A stretch of 64,000 bases of DNA from Chroogloeocystis siderophila 5.2 s.c.1 (GCF_001904655.1 NZ_MRCC01000006.1:1-64000); one strand, 5' to 3'. Counted from the first letter of the stretch, positions 30,761 to 41,402 are shown. The notes: generated from the letters alone by a model not told the origin. A program made the numbers and translations.

Positions 30761-31306
30761 TTATTGATCCCGAAAAGGCATGCCCATTGCTTTGAGTAAT
30801 GCGCGACCTTCTTCATCGTTTTTTGCTGTCGTGATGATGGAAATATCCATACCTCGGATTTGGTCGATGCTGTCGTAATCAACTTCTGGGAAAATAAGTT
30901 GTTCGCGGACACCGAGGGTATAGTTACCACGACCATCAAAGCTTTTGGGGCTAATACCCCGAAAGTCGCGAATGCGCGGTAACGCTAAGTTGACGAGTCG
31001 ATCAACAAAGGCGTACATTCGTTCGCCGCGTAATGTCACCATTAATCCTACTGGCATACCTTGGCGAATTTTGAAGCCAGCGATCGCCTTTTTCGCGCGT
31101 GTCACAACGGGTTTTTGACCTGTAATTGTGGCAATCTCGTTAATCGACGATTCGAGCGCTTTCGCATTTTGTGCGGCTTCGCCCAAACCTCGGTTTACCG
31201 TTACTTTTACAAGCTTTGGCACCTGATGGATATTCGTGTATTGAAATTGCTCCATCAGCTGCGGGACTATTTTTTCTTGGTATAAGGTTTTGAGTCGTGC
31301 TGTCAT
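30761..31306 (-). CDS. rplE: 50S ribosomal protein L5
   Basis: 181 residues, a 5S rRNA and helix 84 binder. Typical segments are [38 protein letters not shown] and [20 protein letters not shown]. It follows rplX. The usual S14 gene (rpsN) between rplE and rpsH is not present here. Confidence 0.97.
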   Translation of the reverse strand: MTARLKTLYQEKIVPQLMEQFQYTNIHQVPKLVKVTVNRGLGEAAQNAKALESSINEIATITGQKPVVTRAKKAIAGFKIRQGMPVGLMVTLRGERMYAFVDRLVNLALPRIRDFRGISPKSFDGRGNYTLGVREQLIFPEVDYDSIDQIRGMDISIITTAKNDEEGRALLKAMGMPFRDQ

Positions 31307-31359
31307 AGTTTTTACTTTTACTACTTCCTGGTCTTGGTCAGGAAAACTTAGCTTTAAAG

Positions 31360-31716
31360 CTATTTGTCAAGGATTTCACCAGTTTTTTTGAGCATGCGGA
31401 CTTTACGACCTTGCTCATTAAAGGTGTAGCAAACGCGACTTGCAACGTTTTGCTTTGTCGAGTAGAGCATGACATTAGAACTGTGAATCGGAGCTTCTGA
31501 GGTCACAATTCGACCGGATTCACCTTCTTGTGTAGGTTTGACGTGCTTGGTTTTGATATTTACGCCTTTAACGATGACTTTGCTTAACTTGGGATACGTC
31601 TTGAGGACTTCGCCGACTTTGCCTTTGTCACTACCTGAGATAACTTGTACGGTATCTCCGGTTTTGACGTGCATTTTGTGGCGAATCGGCGCATTCCCGT
31701 TTTTACGTGCAGCCAT
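31360..31716 (-). CDS. rplX: 50S ribosomal protein L24
   Basis: 118 residues, with a KOW motif in [20 protein letters not shown] and [16 protein letters not shown]. It is an assembly initiator of the 50S subunit. It overlaps the rplN stop by one base. Confidence 0.97.
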   Translation of the reverse strand: MAARKNGNAPIRHKMHVKTGDTVQVISGSDKGKVGEVLKTYPKLSKVIVKGVNIKTKHVKPTQEGESGRIVTSEAPIHSSNVMLYSTKQNVASRVCYTFNEQGRKVRMLKKTGEILDK

Positions 31717-32084
31717 TACAGCACCTCCGGAGCCAGGGAAACGATTTTGGTAAAGTTTTTGTCGCGTAGTTCGCGGGCAACAGGTCCAAAAACACGCGTA
31801 CCTCTGGGATTACCATCGGCATTAATAATGACCGCAGCATTGTCATCAAAGCGAATGCTCATGCCACTATCGCGACGCAATCCTTTACGCGTACGCACGA
31901 TGACTGCGCGCACAACATCTGATTTTTTGACTGCCATATTCGGAATGGCATCTTTAACAACGGCGATAATCACATCGCCTACATTGCCATAACGGCGATT
32001 ACCTGCGCCCATAACGCGAATGCACATGAGTTTGCGCGCACCGCTATTATCAGCAACATTAAGGTAAGACTGGGGTTGAATCAC
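31716..32084 (-). CDS. rplN: 50S ribosomal protein L14
   Basis: 122 residues, with the hallmark [37 protein letters not shown] and [20 protein letters not shown]. It is near the intersubunit bridge. It follows rpsQ. Confidence 0.98.
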   Translation of the reverse strand: MIQPQSYLNVADNSGARKLMCIRVMGAGNRRYGNVGDVIIAVVKDAIPNMAVKKSDVVRAVIVRTRKGLRRDSGMSIRFDDNAAVIINADGNPRGTRVFGPVARELRDKNFTKIVSLAPEVL

Positions 32085-32102
32085 GGTTTGTCTCCCGATT
32101 GT

Positions 32103-32354
32103 CTAGCTAGTAGTGGCACTACTCAGAATTTCTTTAACTACCCAGCGTTTTGTGCGGCTGAGCGGTCTTGTTTCTTGAATGCGGACGCGATCGCCTTCTT
32201 TACACTCATTTGCTTCGTCATGAGCTTTATAGCGCCGTGTTTGGACAACGATTTTTCCGTACTTGGGGTGAGGAGCGCGGTTTTCTACGGCGACGACAAC
32301 CGTTTTTTCCATTTTGTCGCTCACCACTACGCCAACTCGTTCTTTAATTGCCAT
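32103..32354 (-). CDS. rpsQ: 30S ribosomal protein S17
   Basis: 83 residues, an OB-fold rRNA binder: [20 protein letters not shown] and [20 protein letters not shown]. It sits six bases after rpmC and is a primary 16S 5'-domain binder. Confidence 0.97.
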   Translation of the reverse strand: MAIKERVGVVVSDKMEKTVVVAVENRAPHPKYGKIVVQTRRYKAHDEANECKEGDRVRIQETRPLSRTKRWVVKEILSSATTS

Positions 32355-32360
32355 AGTTAT

Positions 32361-32591
32361 CTATTTTTCTGCAACCGACTGTGATGATTGTGCTGCTAAC
32401 TTTCTTTCGTGTTCTACAGTGAGCAATTGGGCTAGCTGGTGCCGAGCGTGCTTGAACTGATGTGGTTTTTCTAACTGTCGTGTAGCTTTTTGCAAACGCA
32501 GTTGAAATAGTTGCTTTTTCAGCGCCGCGATTTGAGTCGTTAGTTCTTCGTCACTCAAGTTTCTCGCTTCGGAAATTTTCGGAAGTGGCAT
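32361..32591 (-). CDS. rpmC: 50S ribosomal protein L29
   Basis: 76 residues starting at ATG 32591 (MPLPKISEARNLSDEELTTQ). The two-helix core is IAALKKQLFQLRLQKATRQL. A longer frame reaches 32729 but its extra residues only read through rplP and have no L29 resemblance. It sits near the polypeptide exit tunnel. Confidence 0.95.
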   Translation of the reverse strand: MPLPKISEARNLSDEELTTQIAALKKQLFQLRLQKATRQLEKPHQFKHARHQLAQLLTVEHERKLAAQSSQSVAEK

Positions 32592-32595
32592 TGAA

Positions 32596-33015
32596 TTAGA
32601 CCTCCTCCTCAGAACGCACAATAAACTTTGTTTTGATTGGCAACTTGTACATTGCCAAGCGCATCGCTTCGCGGGCGGTTGCTTCGGGAACACCCGCGAT
32701 TTCAAATAATATCCGTCCTGGTTTAACAACTGCTACCCAGTATTCTGGCGAACCTTTACCCGAACCCATCCGTGTTTCGGCTGGGCGCATCGTTACCGGC
32801 TTATCAGGAAAAATGCGAATCCAAATTTTACCACCACGGCGGATGTAGCGAGTCATTGCTCGCCGCGAAGCCTCAATTTGACGCGAGGTGATCCAAGCGG
32901 GTTCTAAAGCTTGAAGACCAAAGTCACCAAAATTAAGGGTATTACCGCGTGTGGCGACTCCTTCCATCCGTCCGCGCTGTTGTTTACGGAATTTTGTTCT
33001 TCTAGGACTTAACAT
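32596..33015 (-). CDS. rplP: 50S ribosomal protein L16
   Basis: 139 residues, beginning [20 protein letters not shown], with [20 protein letters not shown] and [20 protein letters not shown]. It organises the A-site tRNA region of the 50S subunit. It is separated from rpmC by four bases. Confidence 0.98.
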   Translation of the reverse strand: MLSPRRTKFRKQQRGRMEGVATRGNTLNFGDFGLQALEPAWITSRQIEASRRAMTRYIRRGGKIWIRIFPDKPVTMRPAETRMGSGKGSPEYWVAVVKPGRILFEIAGVPEATAREAMRLAMYKLPIKTKFIVRSEEEV

Positions 33016-33057
33016 GATTTAGTACCTTGTGCGCAATTAACTAACCGCTAACGGATT

Positions 33058-33807
33058 TTATTCTTCGTTGGAACGGTCTTCAAACTGCTGACGACGGCGC
33101 TGTTGTGGCTGGCGACGACGTGGCTGATTTGATGAAGGTGTTTGTACTGGTTCTTGTCCAGGAATAATTTCTCCTTTAAAGATCCACACCTTGATGCCTA
33201 GAATGCCGTAGATTGTTTGAGCAGTAGTATAGGCATAGTCAATATCTGCCCGTAACGTATGTAAGGGAACTCTACCTTCACGAGTCCACTCGGTACGTGC
33301 AATTTCTGCACCGTTCAATCGACCACTGACTTGAATGCGGATACCTTGGATACCAGCCTTTTGAGCGCGTTGAATCGTTTGACGGACGACACGGCGAAAA
33401 GAAACGCGACGTTCTAGCTGCTGTGCAATATACTCAGCAATCAGATAAGCGTCAGCATCGACTTGTTGCACTTCGACTACGTTGATGCGAATTTGGCGAT
33501 TTCCACCGAGTAATTCTTGTAGTCCTGTGCGCAGCGATTCGATACCAGTACCACCACGACCAACAACAACACCAGGGCGAGCGGTACGTACTTCTAGATC
33601 GATTTGATCCGCTTTGCGCTCGATCCGGACTTCTGAAATTCCTGCGTTGTTTTGTGCTAGCCTGCCCAGCTTTTGCTCGATATAATTGCGTAGCTTATGG
33701 TCTTCTTTTAAAATCTCAGGATAGCGCGCTGGTTCAGCAAACCACCGCGATTGGTGTTCCTGAGTCACTCCTAGCCGAAAACCAACTGGATGAATTTTCT
33801 GTCCCAC
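33058..33807 (-). CDS. rpsC: 30S ribosomal protein S3
   Basis: 249 residues. It has the KH domain ([20 protein letters not shown]), the C-terminal domain ([20 protein letters not shown]) and a variable basic Gln/Arg-rich tail. It forms part of the mRNA entry helicase with S4 and S5. Confidence 0.98.
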   Translation of the reverse strand: MGQKIHPVGFRLGVTQEHQSRWFAEPARYPEILKEDHKLRNYIEQKLGRLAQNNAGISEVRIERKADQIDLEVRTARPGVVVGRGGTGIESLRTGLQELLGGNRQIRINVVEVQQVDADAYLIAEYIAQQLERRVSFRRVVRQTIQRAQKAGIQGIRIQVSGRLNGAEIARTEWTREGRVPLHTLRADIDYAYTTAQTIYGILGIKVWIFKGEIIPGQEPVQTPSSNQPRRRQPQQRRRQQFEDRSNEE

Positions 33808-33825
33808 AAATACTTCCTCTAGTTA

Positions 33826-34194
33826 CTAACTTTCTGCTGCCAATGCTGCATCTGTAGCGACGGCTACAGTAATATGACACGTAGGTTTACGAATTTGGTA
33901 AGCTCGCCCTTGCGCTCTAGGTTGAAAACGCTTGAGCACGGGACCTTGATCCGCGTACGCTTGAGTTATTTTGAGTTCCGCTGGATTTAATCCGGCGTTA
34001 TGTTCAGCATTAGCAACTGCACTTCTGAGCACTTTGAGGATTGGATCGCACGCTCTGTAGGGCATGAATTCAAGAATAATCAGCGCCTCGCGGTATGATC
34101 GCCCGCGAATTTGATCGAGAACGCGACGTACTTTATAGGGAGACATCCGAATGTAGCGCGCACTTGCTTTTACTTCTGTAGTATCACTAGCCAT
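33826..34194 (-). CDS. rplV: 50S ribosomal protein L22
   Basis: 122 residues. [20 protein letters not shown] begins the globular part, and the long hairpin ([20 protein letters not shown]) lines the exit tunnel. It is encoded between rpsS and rpsC. Confidence 0.97.
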   Translation of the reverse strand: MASDTTEVKASARYIRMSPYKVRRVLDQIRGRSYREALIILEFMPYRACDPILKVLRSAVANAEHNAGLNPAELKITQAYADQGPVLKRFQPRAQGRAYQIRKPTCHITVAVATDAALAAES

Positions 34195-34206
34195 AACCTT
34201 TCTCCT

Positions 34207-34234
34207 TTAGCTGTTAGCTGTTAGCTATTAGCTA
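34207..34234. repeat. Heptamer tandem repeat between rplV and rpsS
   Basis: Four consecutive copies of TTAGCTR (TTAGCTG twice, TTAGCTA twice) fill 28 bases in the 41-base rplV-rpsS gap. It is a typical cyanobacterial short heptameric repeat, here inside a highly expressed operon. Confidence 0.75.
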
Positions 34235-34235
34235 T

Positions 34236-34514
34236 TTATCTCCCTGCTTTCTTATCGCTTTTGGCATGACCGCGAAAAGTACGTGTTGGCGCAAACTCGC
34301 CTAGCTTGTGTCCTACCATTTGCTCGTTGATAAAAACTGGTACGTGTTGGCGCCCGTTATGGACGGCAATTGTATGACCAACCATCTGGGGCAAAATGGT
34401 AGACGCTCGCGACCAGGTTTTGATAACTTGTTTTTCGCCTTTTGCATTTAGCTTTTCAATTTTGCTGAGTAAACTGTCAGCGACAAAAGGACCTTTTTTG
34501 AGAGAACGACCCAT
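34236..34514 (-). CDS. rpsS: 30S ribosomal protein S19
   Basis: 92 residues: [20 protein letters not shown] at the start and [19 protein letters not shown] near the end. It binds the 16S 3' domain in the head. It lies between rplB and rplV. Confidence 0.98.
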   Translation of the reverse strand: MGRSLKKGPFVADSLLSKIEKLNAKGEKQVIKTWSRASTILPQMVGHTIAVHNGRQHVPVFINEQMVGHKLGEFAPTRTFRGHAKSDKKAGR

Positions 34515-34551
34515 AGCTCAATTTTGAATATTAGATGTGTTGGATGTGGAA

Positions 34552-35415
34552 TTATGATTCTCTGCCACCGCGACCGCGTTTGGAAGACTTACGTCGGCGA
34601 CGAACAATCAAAGCATTACTTGCTTTTTTCGGCTTACGTGTTTTAGCTCCCAGCGTTGGCTTACCCCATGGTGTCACAGGTCCTGGCCTACCAATTGGTG
34701 CTCTACCCTCTCCGCCACCATGCGGGTGATCGACTGGGTTCATCACACTACCTCTGACTTTGGGCCGCCGTCCTTTCCAACGATTGTGTCCAGCTTTTCC
34801 TGAACTGAGGTTACGTGCATCAATGTTCCCGACTTGTCCAATTGTGGCGTAGCATTCGCGACGTATAAGGCGGACTTCACCGGAAGGAAGCTTGAGCGTA
34901 ACGTAGTTACCTTCTTTGGCGACAACCTGGGCACTAGCACCTGCGGCGCGGACAATTTGCGCACCACGACCAGGATACAGTTCAACATTGTGAACGGTTG
35001 TTCCTAGAGGAATGCGGCTGAGTGGTAATGCATTACCGTCCTCGAAAGGTGCATCAGGTCCAGAAATTACGGTTTGCCCAACTTTCAAGCCATTCGGTTG
35101 AAGAATGTAGCGCTTTTCGCCGTCTTGGTAATACAGCAGTGCAATGCGCGCGTTACGGTTGGGATCATACTCGATCGCGGCAACTTTGGCGGGAATGTTG
35201 TGTTTGTTGCGTTTGAAGTCGATGATTCGATACAAACGCTTGTGTCCGCCACCACGACGACGGCTAGTAATCACACCACGATTATTTCGACCTTTGGCGC
35301 GGTGGACTGATACGGTTAGTGATCGCTCTGGCTCCGTTTTGGTAATTTCGCTAAAGTCAGAGACAACGCGTTGGCGCGTACTGGGTGTATATGGTCGATA
35401 AGAGCGTGTACCCAT
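34552..35415 (-). CDS. rplB: 50S ribosomal protein L2
   Basis: 287 residues. The OB and SH3-like domains include [19 protein letters not shown]-type sequence, and the C-terminal catalytic-centre region [20 protein letters not shown] carries the conserved histidine near the peptidyl transferase centre. It is one of the most conserved ribosomal proteins, in normal operon position. Confidence 0.98.
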   Translation of the reverse strand: MGTRSYRPYTPSTRQRVVSDFSEITKTEPERSLTVSVHRAKGRNNRGVITSRRRGGGHKRLYRIIDFKRNKHNIPAKVAAIEYDPNRNARIALLYYQDGEKRYILQPNGLKVGQTVISGPDAPFEDGNALPLSRIPLGTTVHNVELYPGRGAQIVRAAGASAQVVAKEGNYVTLKLPSGEVRLIRRECYATIGQVGNIDARNLSSGKAGHNRWKGRRPKVRGSVMNPVDHPHGGGEGRAPIGRPGPVTPWGKPTLGAKTRKPKKASNALIVRRRRKSSKRGRGGRES

Positions 35416-35485
35416 AAGTTGTTTTGTTGTTGTGTTGACAATTTTGAATTGTTTGTTAAATCAGCTTGGACTAACCAACAATTCA

Positions 35486-35800
35486 CTAAACATCTGGGAA
35501 CAGGACTTTTCTAATCTTGTCTTCTTCCCCAGTCGCTACCGTGACAATAGCTTTCTTGTATTGGGGCTTAAAACCAATGAATTTTCCGACACGGCGCTGC
35601 TTGCGCGGTTGTTGTTGAGTGTTAACTTGAACAACTTTGACTTCAAACAAGTCTTCGATCGCCGCTTTGATTTGTGGTTTTGTTGCTTTCGGCGTGACTT
35701 CAAAAGTAAATTTGTTTTCCTCCATCAGCCGCGTCGCCTTTTCGGTAAGAATGGGACGACGTACTAAATCAGGGAGCGATCGCCGATCAATTTTGGGCAC
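35486..35800 (-). CDS. rplW: 50S ribosomal protein L23
   Basis: 104 residues from a GTG start at 35798-35800. The perfect Shine-Dalgarno AGGAGG (35807-35812 on the minus strand) is six bases upstream, and the start [20 protein letters not shown] matches the family. A longer frame from 35824 is unlikely. L23 is the docking site for trigger factor and SRP at the tunnel exit. The start and its ribosome-binding site lie inside the end of rplD, so the two genes overlap by 14 bases. Confidence 0.95.
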   Translation of the reverse strand: MPKIDRRSLPDLVRRPILTEKATRLMEENKFTFEVTPKATKPQIKAAIEDLFEVKVVQVNTQQQPRKQRRVGKFIGFKPQYKKAIVTVATGEEDKIRKVLFPDV

Positions 35801-36425
35801 CGTAGACCTCCTGAATCTTATCAATAGCAGCTACCGTTGTTACGATCCGGTCGGCGTTCAACAGGTCGTAGACGTTTAACTGATCAGCAGCGATCAGCTT
35901 GACTTGAGACACGTTGCGTGCTGATAAGTAAACCGTTTCTACCATTTCTGGTAAAATCAACAGAACTTTAGTATCTGTATCGATTCCCCACCGCGCGATC
36001 GCCGCGATTAAGTCTTTAGTCTTTGGTCTGGGTAGATCACTCGCAAAGTCTTCCACAACGACTATATCTTCAGCGCGACTTACTAAAGCGGTGCGTAAAG
36101 CCAGCCGTCGCTCTTTGCGATTCATCTTGATTTCATAATCTCTAGGCTTAGGACCAAAGATAACGCCACCACCACGCCATAATGGCGAACGAATCGAACC
36201 AGCACGCGCGCGACCTGTACCTTTTTGCCGCCAAGGTTTGCGACCACCACCACGGACTTCCGCACGAGTTTTGCTGCTGGCTGTGCCTTGTCTGGCATTT
36301 GTTGTTTGCCGCACTAACGCTCGGTGGACGATATGCGCCGCACTCTTTTCATTTGCAACCTGCAAATTTAGTGCTGCTTGCCCTACCTCTTCTCCCTGCC
36401 AGTTTTTTACTACACACTCTACCAT
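35787..36425 (-). CDS. rplD: 50S ribosomal protein L4
   Basis: 212 residues. The extended loop [20 protein letters not shown] reaches the exit tunnel. In E. coli L4 represses its own S10 operon by binding the leader RNA, which makes the structured leader before rplC of interest. It overlaps the start of rplW. Confidence 0.97.
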   Translation of the reverse strand: MVECVVKNWQGEEVGQAALNLQVANEKSAAHIVHRALVRQTTNARQGTASSKTRAEVRGGGRKPWRQKGTGRARAGSIRSPLWRGGGVIFGPKPRDYEIKMNRKERRLALRTALVSRAEDIVVVEDFASDLPRPKTKDLIAAIARWGIDTDTKVLLILPEMVETVYLSARNVSQVKLIAADQLNVYDLLNADRIVTTVAAIDKIQEVYGAQN

Positions 36426-36525
36426 TTCTTCTTTACCCCTTTACCCCTTTTTGTAGTCTCTTGGTGTATTAAGTAAACTTACACGTTTACCCTGAACACC
36501 TGTAGTGGCAATTCATTGGGTCACC

Positions 36526-37164
36526 CTACTTTTGACTACCTCGCTTAGCTGGCACAATATTCAATAAAGCACCAGGCTTACCTGGAACGGCTCCTTTGAT
36601 TAACAATATGTTTCGTTCAGAGTCTACTTTGATGACAGTCAGTTGAGGAATTGTCACGCGTTTTCCACCGAGACGACCTGCCATCTTTTTCCCAGGATAA
36701 ACACGCCCTGGAGTCGTACCCGCACCAATTGAACCAGGTAATCGATGGTTTTTAGAACCATGCGACATAGGTCCGCGACCGAAGTTATGCCGTTTTTGAT
36801 AGCCAGCAAAACCGCGACCGATGCTTGTACCGATGACATCGACCATTTGCCCAGCGGTAAATATATCTGCTTTAATTTCTTGACCTAGATTATATTCACT
36901 CGAATTATCTAAGTGATACTCGCGCAGATGGCGTAAAGATGGAGCAGAGGATTTAGCCAGATGACCTAACAAGGGTTTGTTAAGCGCTTTCGGCTTGACT
37001 TCTTTATAGCCAACTTGGATAGCAGCGTAACCATCTGTTTGTTTAGTTTTGACTTGCGTAACTGTGCATGGACCGGCTTGAACTACAGTTACAGGAATTG
37101 CTTTTCCTGCCTCGTCAAACACTTGGGTCATGCCCAGCTTTGTGCCGAGGATACCTACAGCCAC
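36526..37164 (-). CDS. rplC: 50S ribosomal protein L3
   Basis: 212 residues, first gene of the block because rpsJ is absent here. [20 protein letters not shown] and [20 protein letters not shown] are hallmark segments of this early-assembly protein. Translation starts at GTG 37164, with AAGGAG upstream at a suitable spacing. A 100-base gap follows before rplD. Confidence 0.97.
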   Translation of the reverse strand: MAVGILGTKLGMTQVFDEAGKAIPVTVVQAGPCTVTQVKTKQTDGYAAIQVGYKEVKPKALNKPLLGHLAKSSAPSLRHLREYHLDNSSEYNLGQEIKADIFTAGQMVDVIGTSIGRGFAGYQKRHNFGRGPMSHGSKNHRLPGSIGAGTTPGRVYPGKKMAGRLGGKRVTIPQLTVIKVDSERNILLIKGAVPGKPGALLNIVPAKRGSQK

Positions 37165-37201
37165 AGTAACTGGTTTCTCCTTTTTTCAAGGTTGAATGAG
37201 C

Positions 37202-37271
37202 ACCGGATATCGCTGATTCGCTGTAACCGGTTTGACATGAACTTATTTACCCAAGCTATTGGGCAAGTAAG
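37202..37271 (-). promoter_or_regulatory. Structured leader of the ribosomal block (two hairpins before rplC)
   Basis: On the minus strand, 71-107 bases before rplC, there is a hairpin with 12 of 13 pairs (arms 37242-37254 and 37259-37271, loop 4 bases). A second hairpin closes with ACCGG/CCGGT (37202-37206 and 37227-37231) and has a complementary CAGCG-type inner part. Such a leader could bind L4 or another operon protein for autoregulation. That role is an inference from position only. Confidence 0.4.
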
Positions 37272-38034
37272 CCATTTTTGTTTTTGAGCCTGCGCGTGGA
37301 AAGACACTTTAGATTCAGCGCGATCGCTATTGCAGTTAATTTCCCACCTAGACTTAAACGGCTTGCCGCTTAGTATCTATGTTGGTGAGTTGACGAGCTT
37401 TAGACCATAGTGCTGGTGTTAATACATTGCTGTCTACTTCTGCTATAGGACTCGCTCGTTGAACTAAATTTCATCGCACAAACGCTTGGGTAGTTCCAAG
37501 CACTCCAGCGCATTTTAGCCTCACACAGCTTTTTTCATAGGCATCAAGCAATTGCATTACTTTTTAACCTACTTTCCGATCAAGATTATAGTTTGACAGC
37601 TTGACGCTATAAGTTACTATAGCAACGCCTGCTAAACCTATGAATCACGTTTGTCACCACGTAGCTTGCGCTGTCAATAACCTAGCATCAAGGTTATTGC
37701 TGACTCAAACTTGAGGCATTTTGGTCACGATCTAACACTATAAACTAATTCTTTATTTTTGTCCACTAATTGCCTCAGTTTCCTGAATATTACATAAGAT
37801 AACAGCTTAGGCTTAGCGCAACAATATTAAATTTTCTGATTAAAAAGATTACATATTTCTATTACTCACAGAAAACTTTAAAGAATCAGAAGTGACAAGC
37901 TCTTAGAAAAAATGAGAGACAGCAAGCGTGTCACCATATGAGCGATACTTAAAATCAGACACAATTCCCCGCGCAGGAAATTGACGAGTATATTGCACTA
38001 CCTAAGATGTTGAGTAAGTGAGAATCACAAATTT
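37272..38034. other. Divergent intergenic region between rplC and ndhN
   Basis: About 760 bases with no plausible open frame. It must contain the promoter of the ribosomal block (leftward) and of ndhN (rightward). A GCGATCGC-like site is near 37320. I saw no tRNA or recognisable small RNA. Confidence 0.5.
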
Positions 38035-38523
38035 ATGGCACTCATTGTTATCGGCAATAAATTTATTAAAGACTTAGAAAAGTCGGGCGCTCTTGGTGTT
38101 TATGTACCGCTTGAGGGAGGCTTTGAAGGTCGCTATCAACGCCGACTACGGGCAGCAGGATATACTACATTGCATATTACGGCGCGGTCTTTGGGTGATG
38201 TTGCTGCCTATTTGACCAAAGTCCACGGAGTTAGACCGCCGCATCTTGGTAAAAAAAGTGTTGGTAAGGGTGCTGCGGTAGGAAACATTTACTATGCACC
38301 TCCAATAGTTAGTTATCATTTGCAACAACTACCGCCGAAGTCAAAAGGCTTAGTGCTGTGGATGATTGAGGGACATATACTGTCTAATCAGGAAATTGAG
38401 TACTTAGCGAAATTACCAAGTTTGGAGCCACGGGTAAAAGTTGTACTTGAGCGGGGTGGTGATCGCTATTTCCGGTGGACGCCTTTACAAGATACGTTAC
38501 CAACGAGCTATCAAAGCGCTTGA
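38035..38523 (+). CDS. ndhN: NAD(P)H-quinone oxidoreductase subunit N
   Basis: A 162-residue peripheral subunit of the cyanobacterial and chloroplast NDH-1 complex, needed for assembly of the ferredoxin-docking arm in cyclic electron flow. The sequence starts MALIVIGNKFIKDLEKSGAL and contains PLEGGFEGRYQRRLRAAGY and VVLERGGDRYFRWTPL, which I recognise as NdhN. There is no membrane segment. It is divergent from the ribosomal block and ends at a strong bidirectional terminator shared with the NACHT gene. Confidence 0.93.
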   Translation: MALIVIGNKFIKDLEKSGALGVYVPLEGGFEGRYQRRLRAAGYTTLHITARSLGDVAAYLTKVHGVRPPHLGKKSVGKGAAVGNIYYAPPIVSYHLQQLPPKSKGLVLWMIEGHILSNQEIEYLAKLPSLEPRVKVVLERGGDRYFRWTPLQDTLPTSYQSA

Positions 38524-38543
38524 TTGGTGTTTAAAAGTTCTTG

Positions 38544-38578
38544 ATTAAAGGTAAGAAAGTTATCTTCTTACCTTTAAT
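38544..38578. terminator. Bidirectional terminator between ndhN and the NACHT gene
   Basis: A perfect 14-bp stem (ATTAAAGGTAAGAA at 38544-38557 and its complement at 38565-38578) with a 7-base loop sits between two convergent genes, with AT-rich flanks on both sides. It could stop transcription from either direction. Confidence 0.7.
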
Positions 38579-38588
38579 AATATTATTG

Positions 38589-40883
38589 TTAAATTGCTAC
38601 CTGAAATAGTTCTGATGAGGATAGTAACAGAGAATTTTCTATTTCTTGTCGAACTTCAGAAGACACTCGACATTTAGATTTAAGACAGTTAAGTAACAAT
38701 GTATTGGCATAATAGTACTGCTTTAATAAATTTTTCTGGTGAGGATTAAAGTGCCAATTATGCGCAAAGTTCCGATGTTCAATTACTGCACTTTGTAGAA
38801 GTTTAATTTCGTCCTGACCAAACACTTTCCACCACTCGACAAACTTGCTGTCATCCTGAGGACATTTTGTAGCACGTTGTTTGAGCATTTTTAGCACCTG
38901 CGTTAACTCAGGAGCAGTGCTACTCGCACGTATAATTGCTCGGTCAAGCACGCGATGATAAATTAAATAAGGCTTCGTCGTTCCTAATACGCTATTAATT
39001 GTAAGAACGCGGTCAAGAGCAAGATCGAGACATAGTTGATCGTCAAGGTAACGTGCAAATTCGGGATGACAAGCGCTAGCCAAATCTAATCTTCCTGCTG
39101 TGGTATCACAAACTCGCGCAAGTTCTAAGTCAAGATAAAATGCTCTGATAATGAACGAGGGACAAGAACCTCTCACGCTTTGAGCTTTTGTGCTTAGCCA
39201 GTTAAGAAACTGGATTAATTGAGGTTCATTAACCAATAAATCATCAATATGTTTCTTTGCTAGCAATAATAAATAATCTGCTTGCGGGAGCATTCCCGCG
39301 CATAGTATAAAGACTTCGTGCCAGCGTTTATCAGTGATACGGCTGACAAGTTGTGTCAAAGCCATCGTTAAAGCTTGAGGTTCGGTGTTAAAAACGATGT
39401 TTTTTGCAGTGAAATGTTCCTGAAATGTAATATGCGAAAAAGAATAAATTCCTCTAGCACGTTCTATGAGTAAACCATGTTGTGCTTCGATTGCTTTGAG
39501 TAGAGCCTCAGGATCAATTGGTAAATTTACATGAGAACCTATGTCAGGTAGTTTGGCGATATAGTTATTAATGTATTGCTCTAAGTCTTGCTGTTTAAAG
39601 AAATATTCTCCACGCTCAAATGTATTACGTGCAATATGACTTAATAAATCATGTTTTCTCTGCACTGACAAATATTCATAAAGTTCGTCACGCTCAACAT
39701 GGCGTTTAGCGTCCCATTTTTTAAGAAAAATACTTAGTGCTTCTTGATACAGCTTGACGCGATTTGCAGGGAAATCTCCCGCTTCTGCAAATACTAAACA
39801 AAGTAAGGTTAATAATAATGGATTTGTTGCAAGTTCTTTTAGCCGCGAATTTTGCTGTAACTTGAGAAGAAACTGATTACTTTTAGCTTGATTGCCTGCA
39901 AACCATTTATGCACAAACTCAATGATTTGGGATTGGTTAAAATCAGCAAGTTCTACTTCGGTGAAGTGTTCTAGATTATATTCCAACGAAGCTATACGAC
40001 AAGTAATAATAAACTGATTGCTGTGATATTGAGTACTGAGTTGATTGATCTGCTGTAATACACGATGAACCTCTTTTTGGCGTACTTCATCAAGTCCATC
40101 GAGTAGAATTAAGGCTTTACCTTGATTTAATATTTGAGAAATAATACTGGTATTGATATCATAATTAGTAAGTTCCTGATTAATATACGTAATTAAGCTA
40201 GACGTATAAGCGCTTGCTGCAAAATTTTTGAGACTGATAAAAATAGGAATTTGGAAATGTAACTTTCCGAAAGCACATTCTGTAGCAAGATGTTTAAGAA
40301 AAGTTGTTTTGCCTGAACCAGGTTTTCCTAAAATTATCAACTTAGAATAATTCTGGACAGCTTGCAATCCAGAAATCTGCTGTTTATTAGCGTTATATAA
40401 TTCTAGTTCTTTTTTGTCTGATAAATTGTATTTTTGTTGTAACTGCTCAATTTCTAGCCAACGACGGCTACTAATGCTTTTTAAAACGTTTATGTTAGTA
40501 TAAATCTCTTGTAATGGTCGAGGGTAGGACATATCCAAAGCTCTAATTATGCCATGCTTGTGTTGAATATCAGCTTGGATCTTTCGCCATATTTCGTTAT
40601 CAGTATTTACTTCTGACTTAAACGTTGTTTCTTGCTTAGTGCTGACTAGGTAATTTTCTGGCAACTCTGCTATTTCTTGCCAAGGTAATCCTAGTTTTTC
40701 GCAGATTCTATGAAAGTTTTCTCTATCGATTGGCTTACCAGCAAAAAAATTTTGTACGGTAGCACGTGAGACTTCTATTTCTACAGCTAGTTCAATCTTT
40801 GTAGCAAAATTCAATATCGCTTTATTTGCTCTTTTTATTCCTTCTGTTGTAGCTTTTAATGAGCGGCTCGATCGTGTTTTCAT
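38589..40883 (-). CDS. HTH-NACHT domain STAND NTPase
   Basis: A 764-residue protein. Residues about 15-75 form an XRE-like helix-turn-helix (IEVSRATVQNFFAGKPIDRE). The NACHT ATPase follows, with Walker A GKPGSGKTT at 186-194, Walker B LILLDGLDEV at about 259-268, the arginine-bearing strand FIITCRIAS, and the NACHT helical part PLLLTLLCLVFAEAGDFPAN. The C-terminal 350 residues are helical and unassigned. Such proteins act as nucleotide-gated switches, and bacterial NACHT proteins include anti-phage effectors and sensors. No nuclease or toxin domain is visible. The ATG at 40883 fits relatives; a TTG at 40907 is the alternative. It is a lone gene with AT-rich surroundings. Confidence 0.85.
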   Translation of the reverse strand: MKTRSSRSLKATTEGIKRANKAILNFATKIELAVEIEVSRATVQNFFAGKPIDRENFHRICEKLGLPWQEIAELPENYLVSTKQETTFKSEVNTDNEIWRKIQADIQHKHGIIRALDMSYPRPLQEIYTNINVLKSISSRRWLEIEQLQQKYNLSDKKELELYNANKQQISGLQAVQNYSKLIILGKPGSGKTTFLKHLATECAFGKLHFQIPIFISLKNFAASAYTSSLITYINQELTNYDINTSIISQILNQGKALILLDGLDEVRQKEVHRVLQQINQLSTQYHSNQFIITCRIASLEYNLEHFTEVELADFNQSQIIEFVHKWFAGNQAKSNQFLLKLQQNSRLKELATNPLLLTLLCLVFAEAGDFPANRVKLYQEALSIFLKKWDAKRHVERDELYEYLSVQRKHDLLSHIARNTFERGEYFFKQQDLEQYINNYIAKLPDIGSHVNLPIDPEALLKAIEAQHGLLIERARGIYSFSHITFQEHFTAKNIVFNTEPQALTMALTQLVSRITDKRWHEVFILCAGMLPQADYLLLLAKKHIDDLLVNEPQLIQFLNWLSTKAQSVRGSCPSFIIRAFYLDLELARVCDTTAGRLDLASACHPEFARYLDDQLCLDLALDRVLTINSVLGTTKPYLIYHRVLDRAIIRASSTAPELTQVLKMLKQRATKCPQDDSKFVEWWKVFGQDEIKLLQSAVIEHRNFAHNWHFNPHQKNLLKQYYYANTLLLNCLKSKCRVSSEVRQEIENSLLLSSSELFQVAI

Positions 40884-41402
40884 ACAATATTGAAATTTTA
40901 TACTCAATTAATTTAGTTTTGTATTTACCCCTTGAAGAAAATATGTTTTTATTTAACTCCTATAAAAAAAATCAGGCTACATCTTCGCCTTCAACGCCTT
41001 TTCAAGTACAATAAATAAAATAACTTAGAGTAGAAATAATACTATAAGTTACATTTTTTGCTTCGAACAACAATTAAACAAATATTTAATTTTTTCTTAG
41101 CTTATCTGGTTTATAAATTTTATTGTAGATTGCTTTTCTTTCTTATCTACTATCGTAGGACATAACTCAGCTGAGTACGAGTTCATGTATGTTGAGAAGT
41201 CAAGTACTAAAAATGTGTAAATAAATACACTGGCACTTTGATTACCTACTGAATAGTGTGTAGCAACTCGGTTTGAAAAACTATAAAGAAATTTATAGGA
41301 TTAAATATTAGATGAGGCGATCGCAAAACTACTAGAATTTTTGTAAGAATACAGACAAGCATTTGTGCTATTTATTCCTCTTCTGTACTACATAAACGTC
41401 TT
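40884..41402. other. AT-rich divergent region upstream of the NACHT gene
   Basis: About 520 bases, very AT-rich to about 41100. No open frame or repeat was supported. Contains the divergent promoters of the NACHT gene and of the 41403 gene. No Shine-Dalgarno is visible before the NACHT ATG. Confidence 0.5.

Noticed and set aside
32592-32729. 46-residue N-terminal extension of L29
   Set aside because: It reads through the end of rplP in another frame; L29 begins at 32591.
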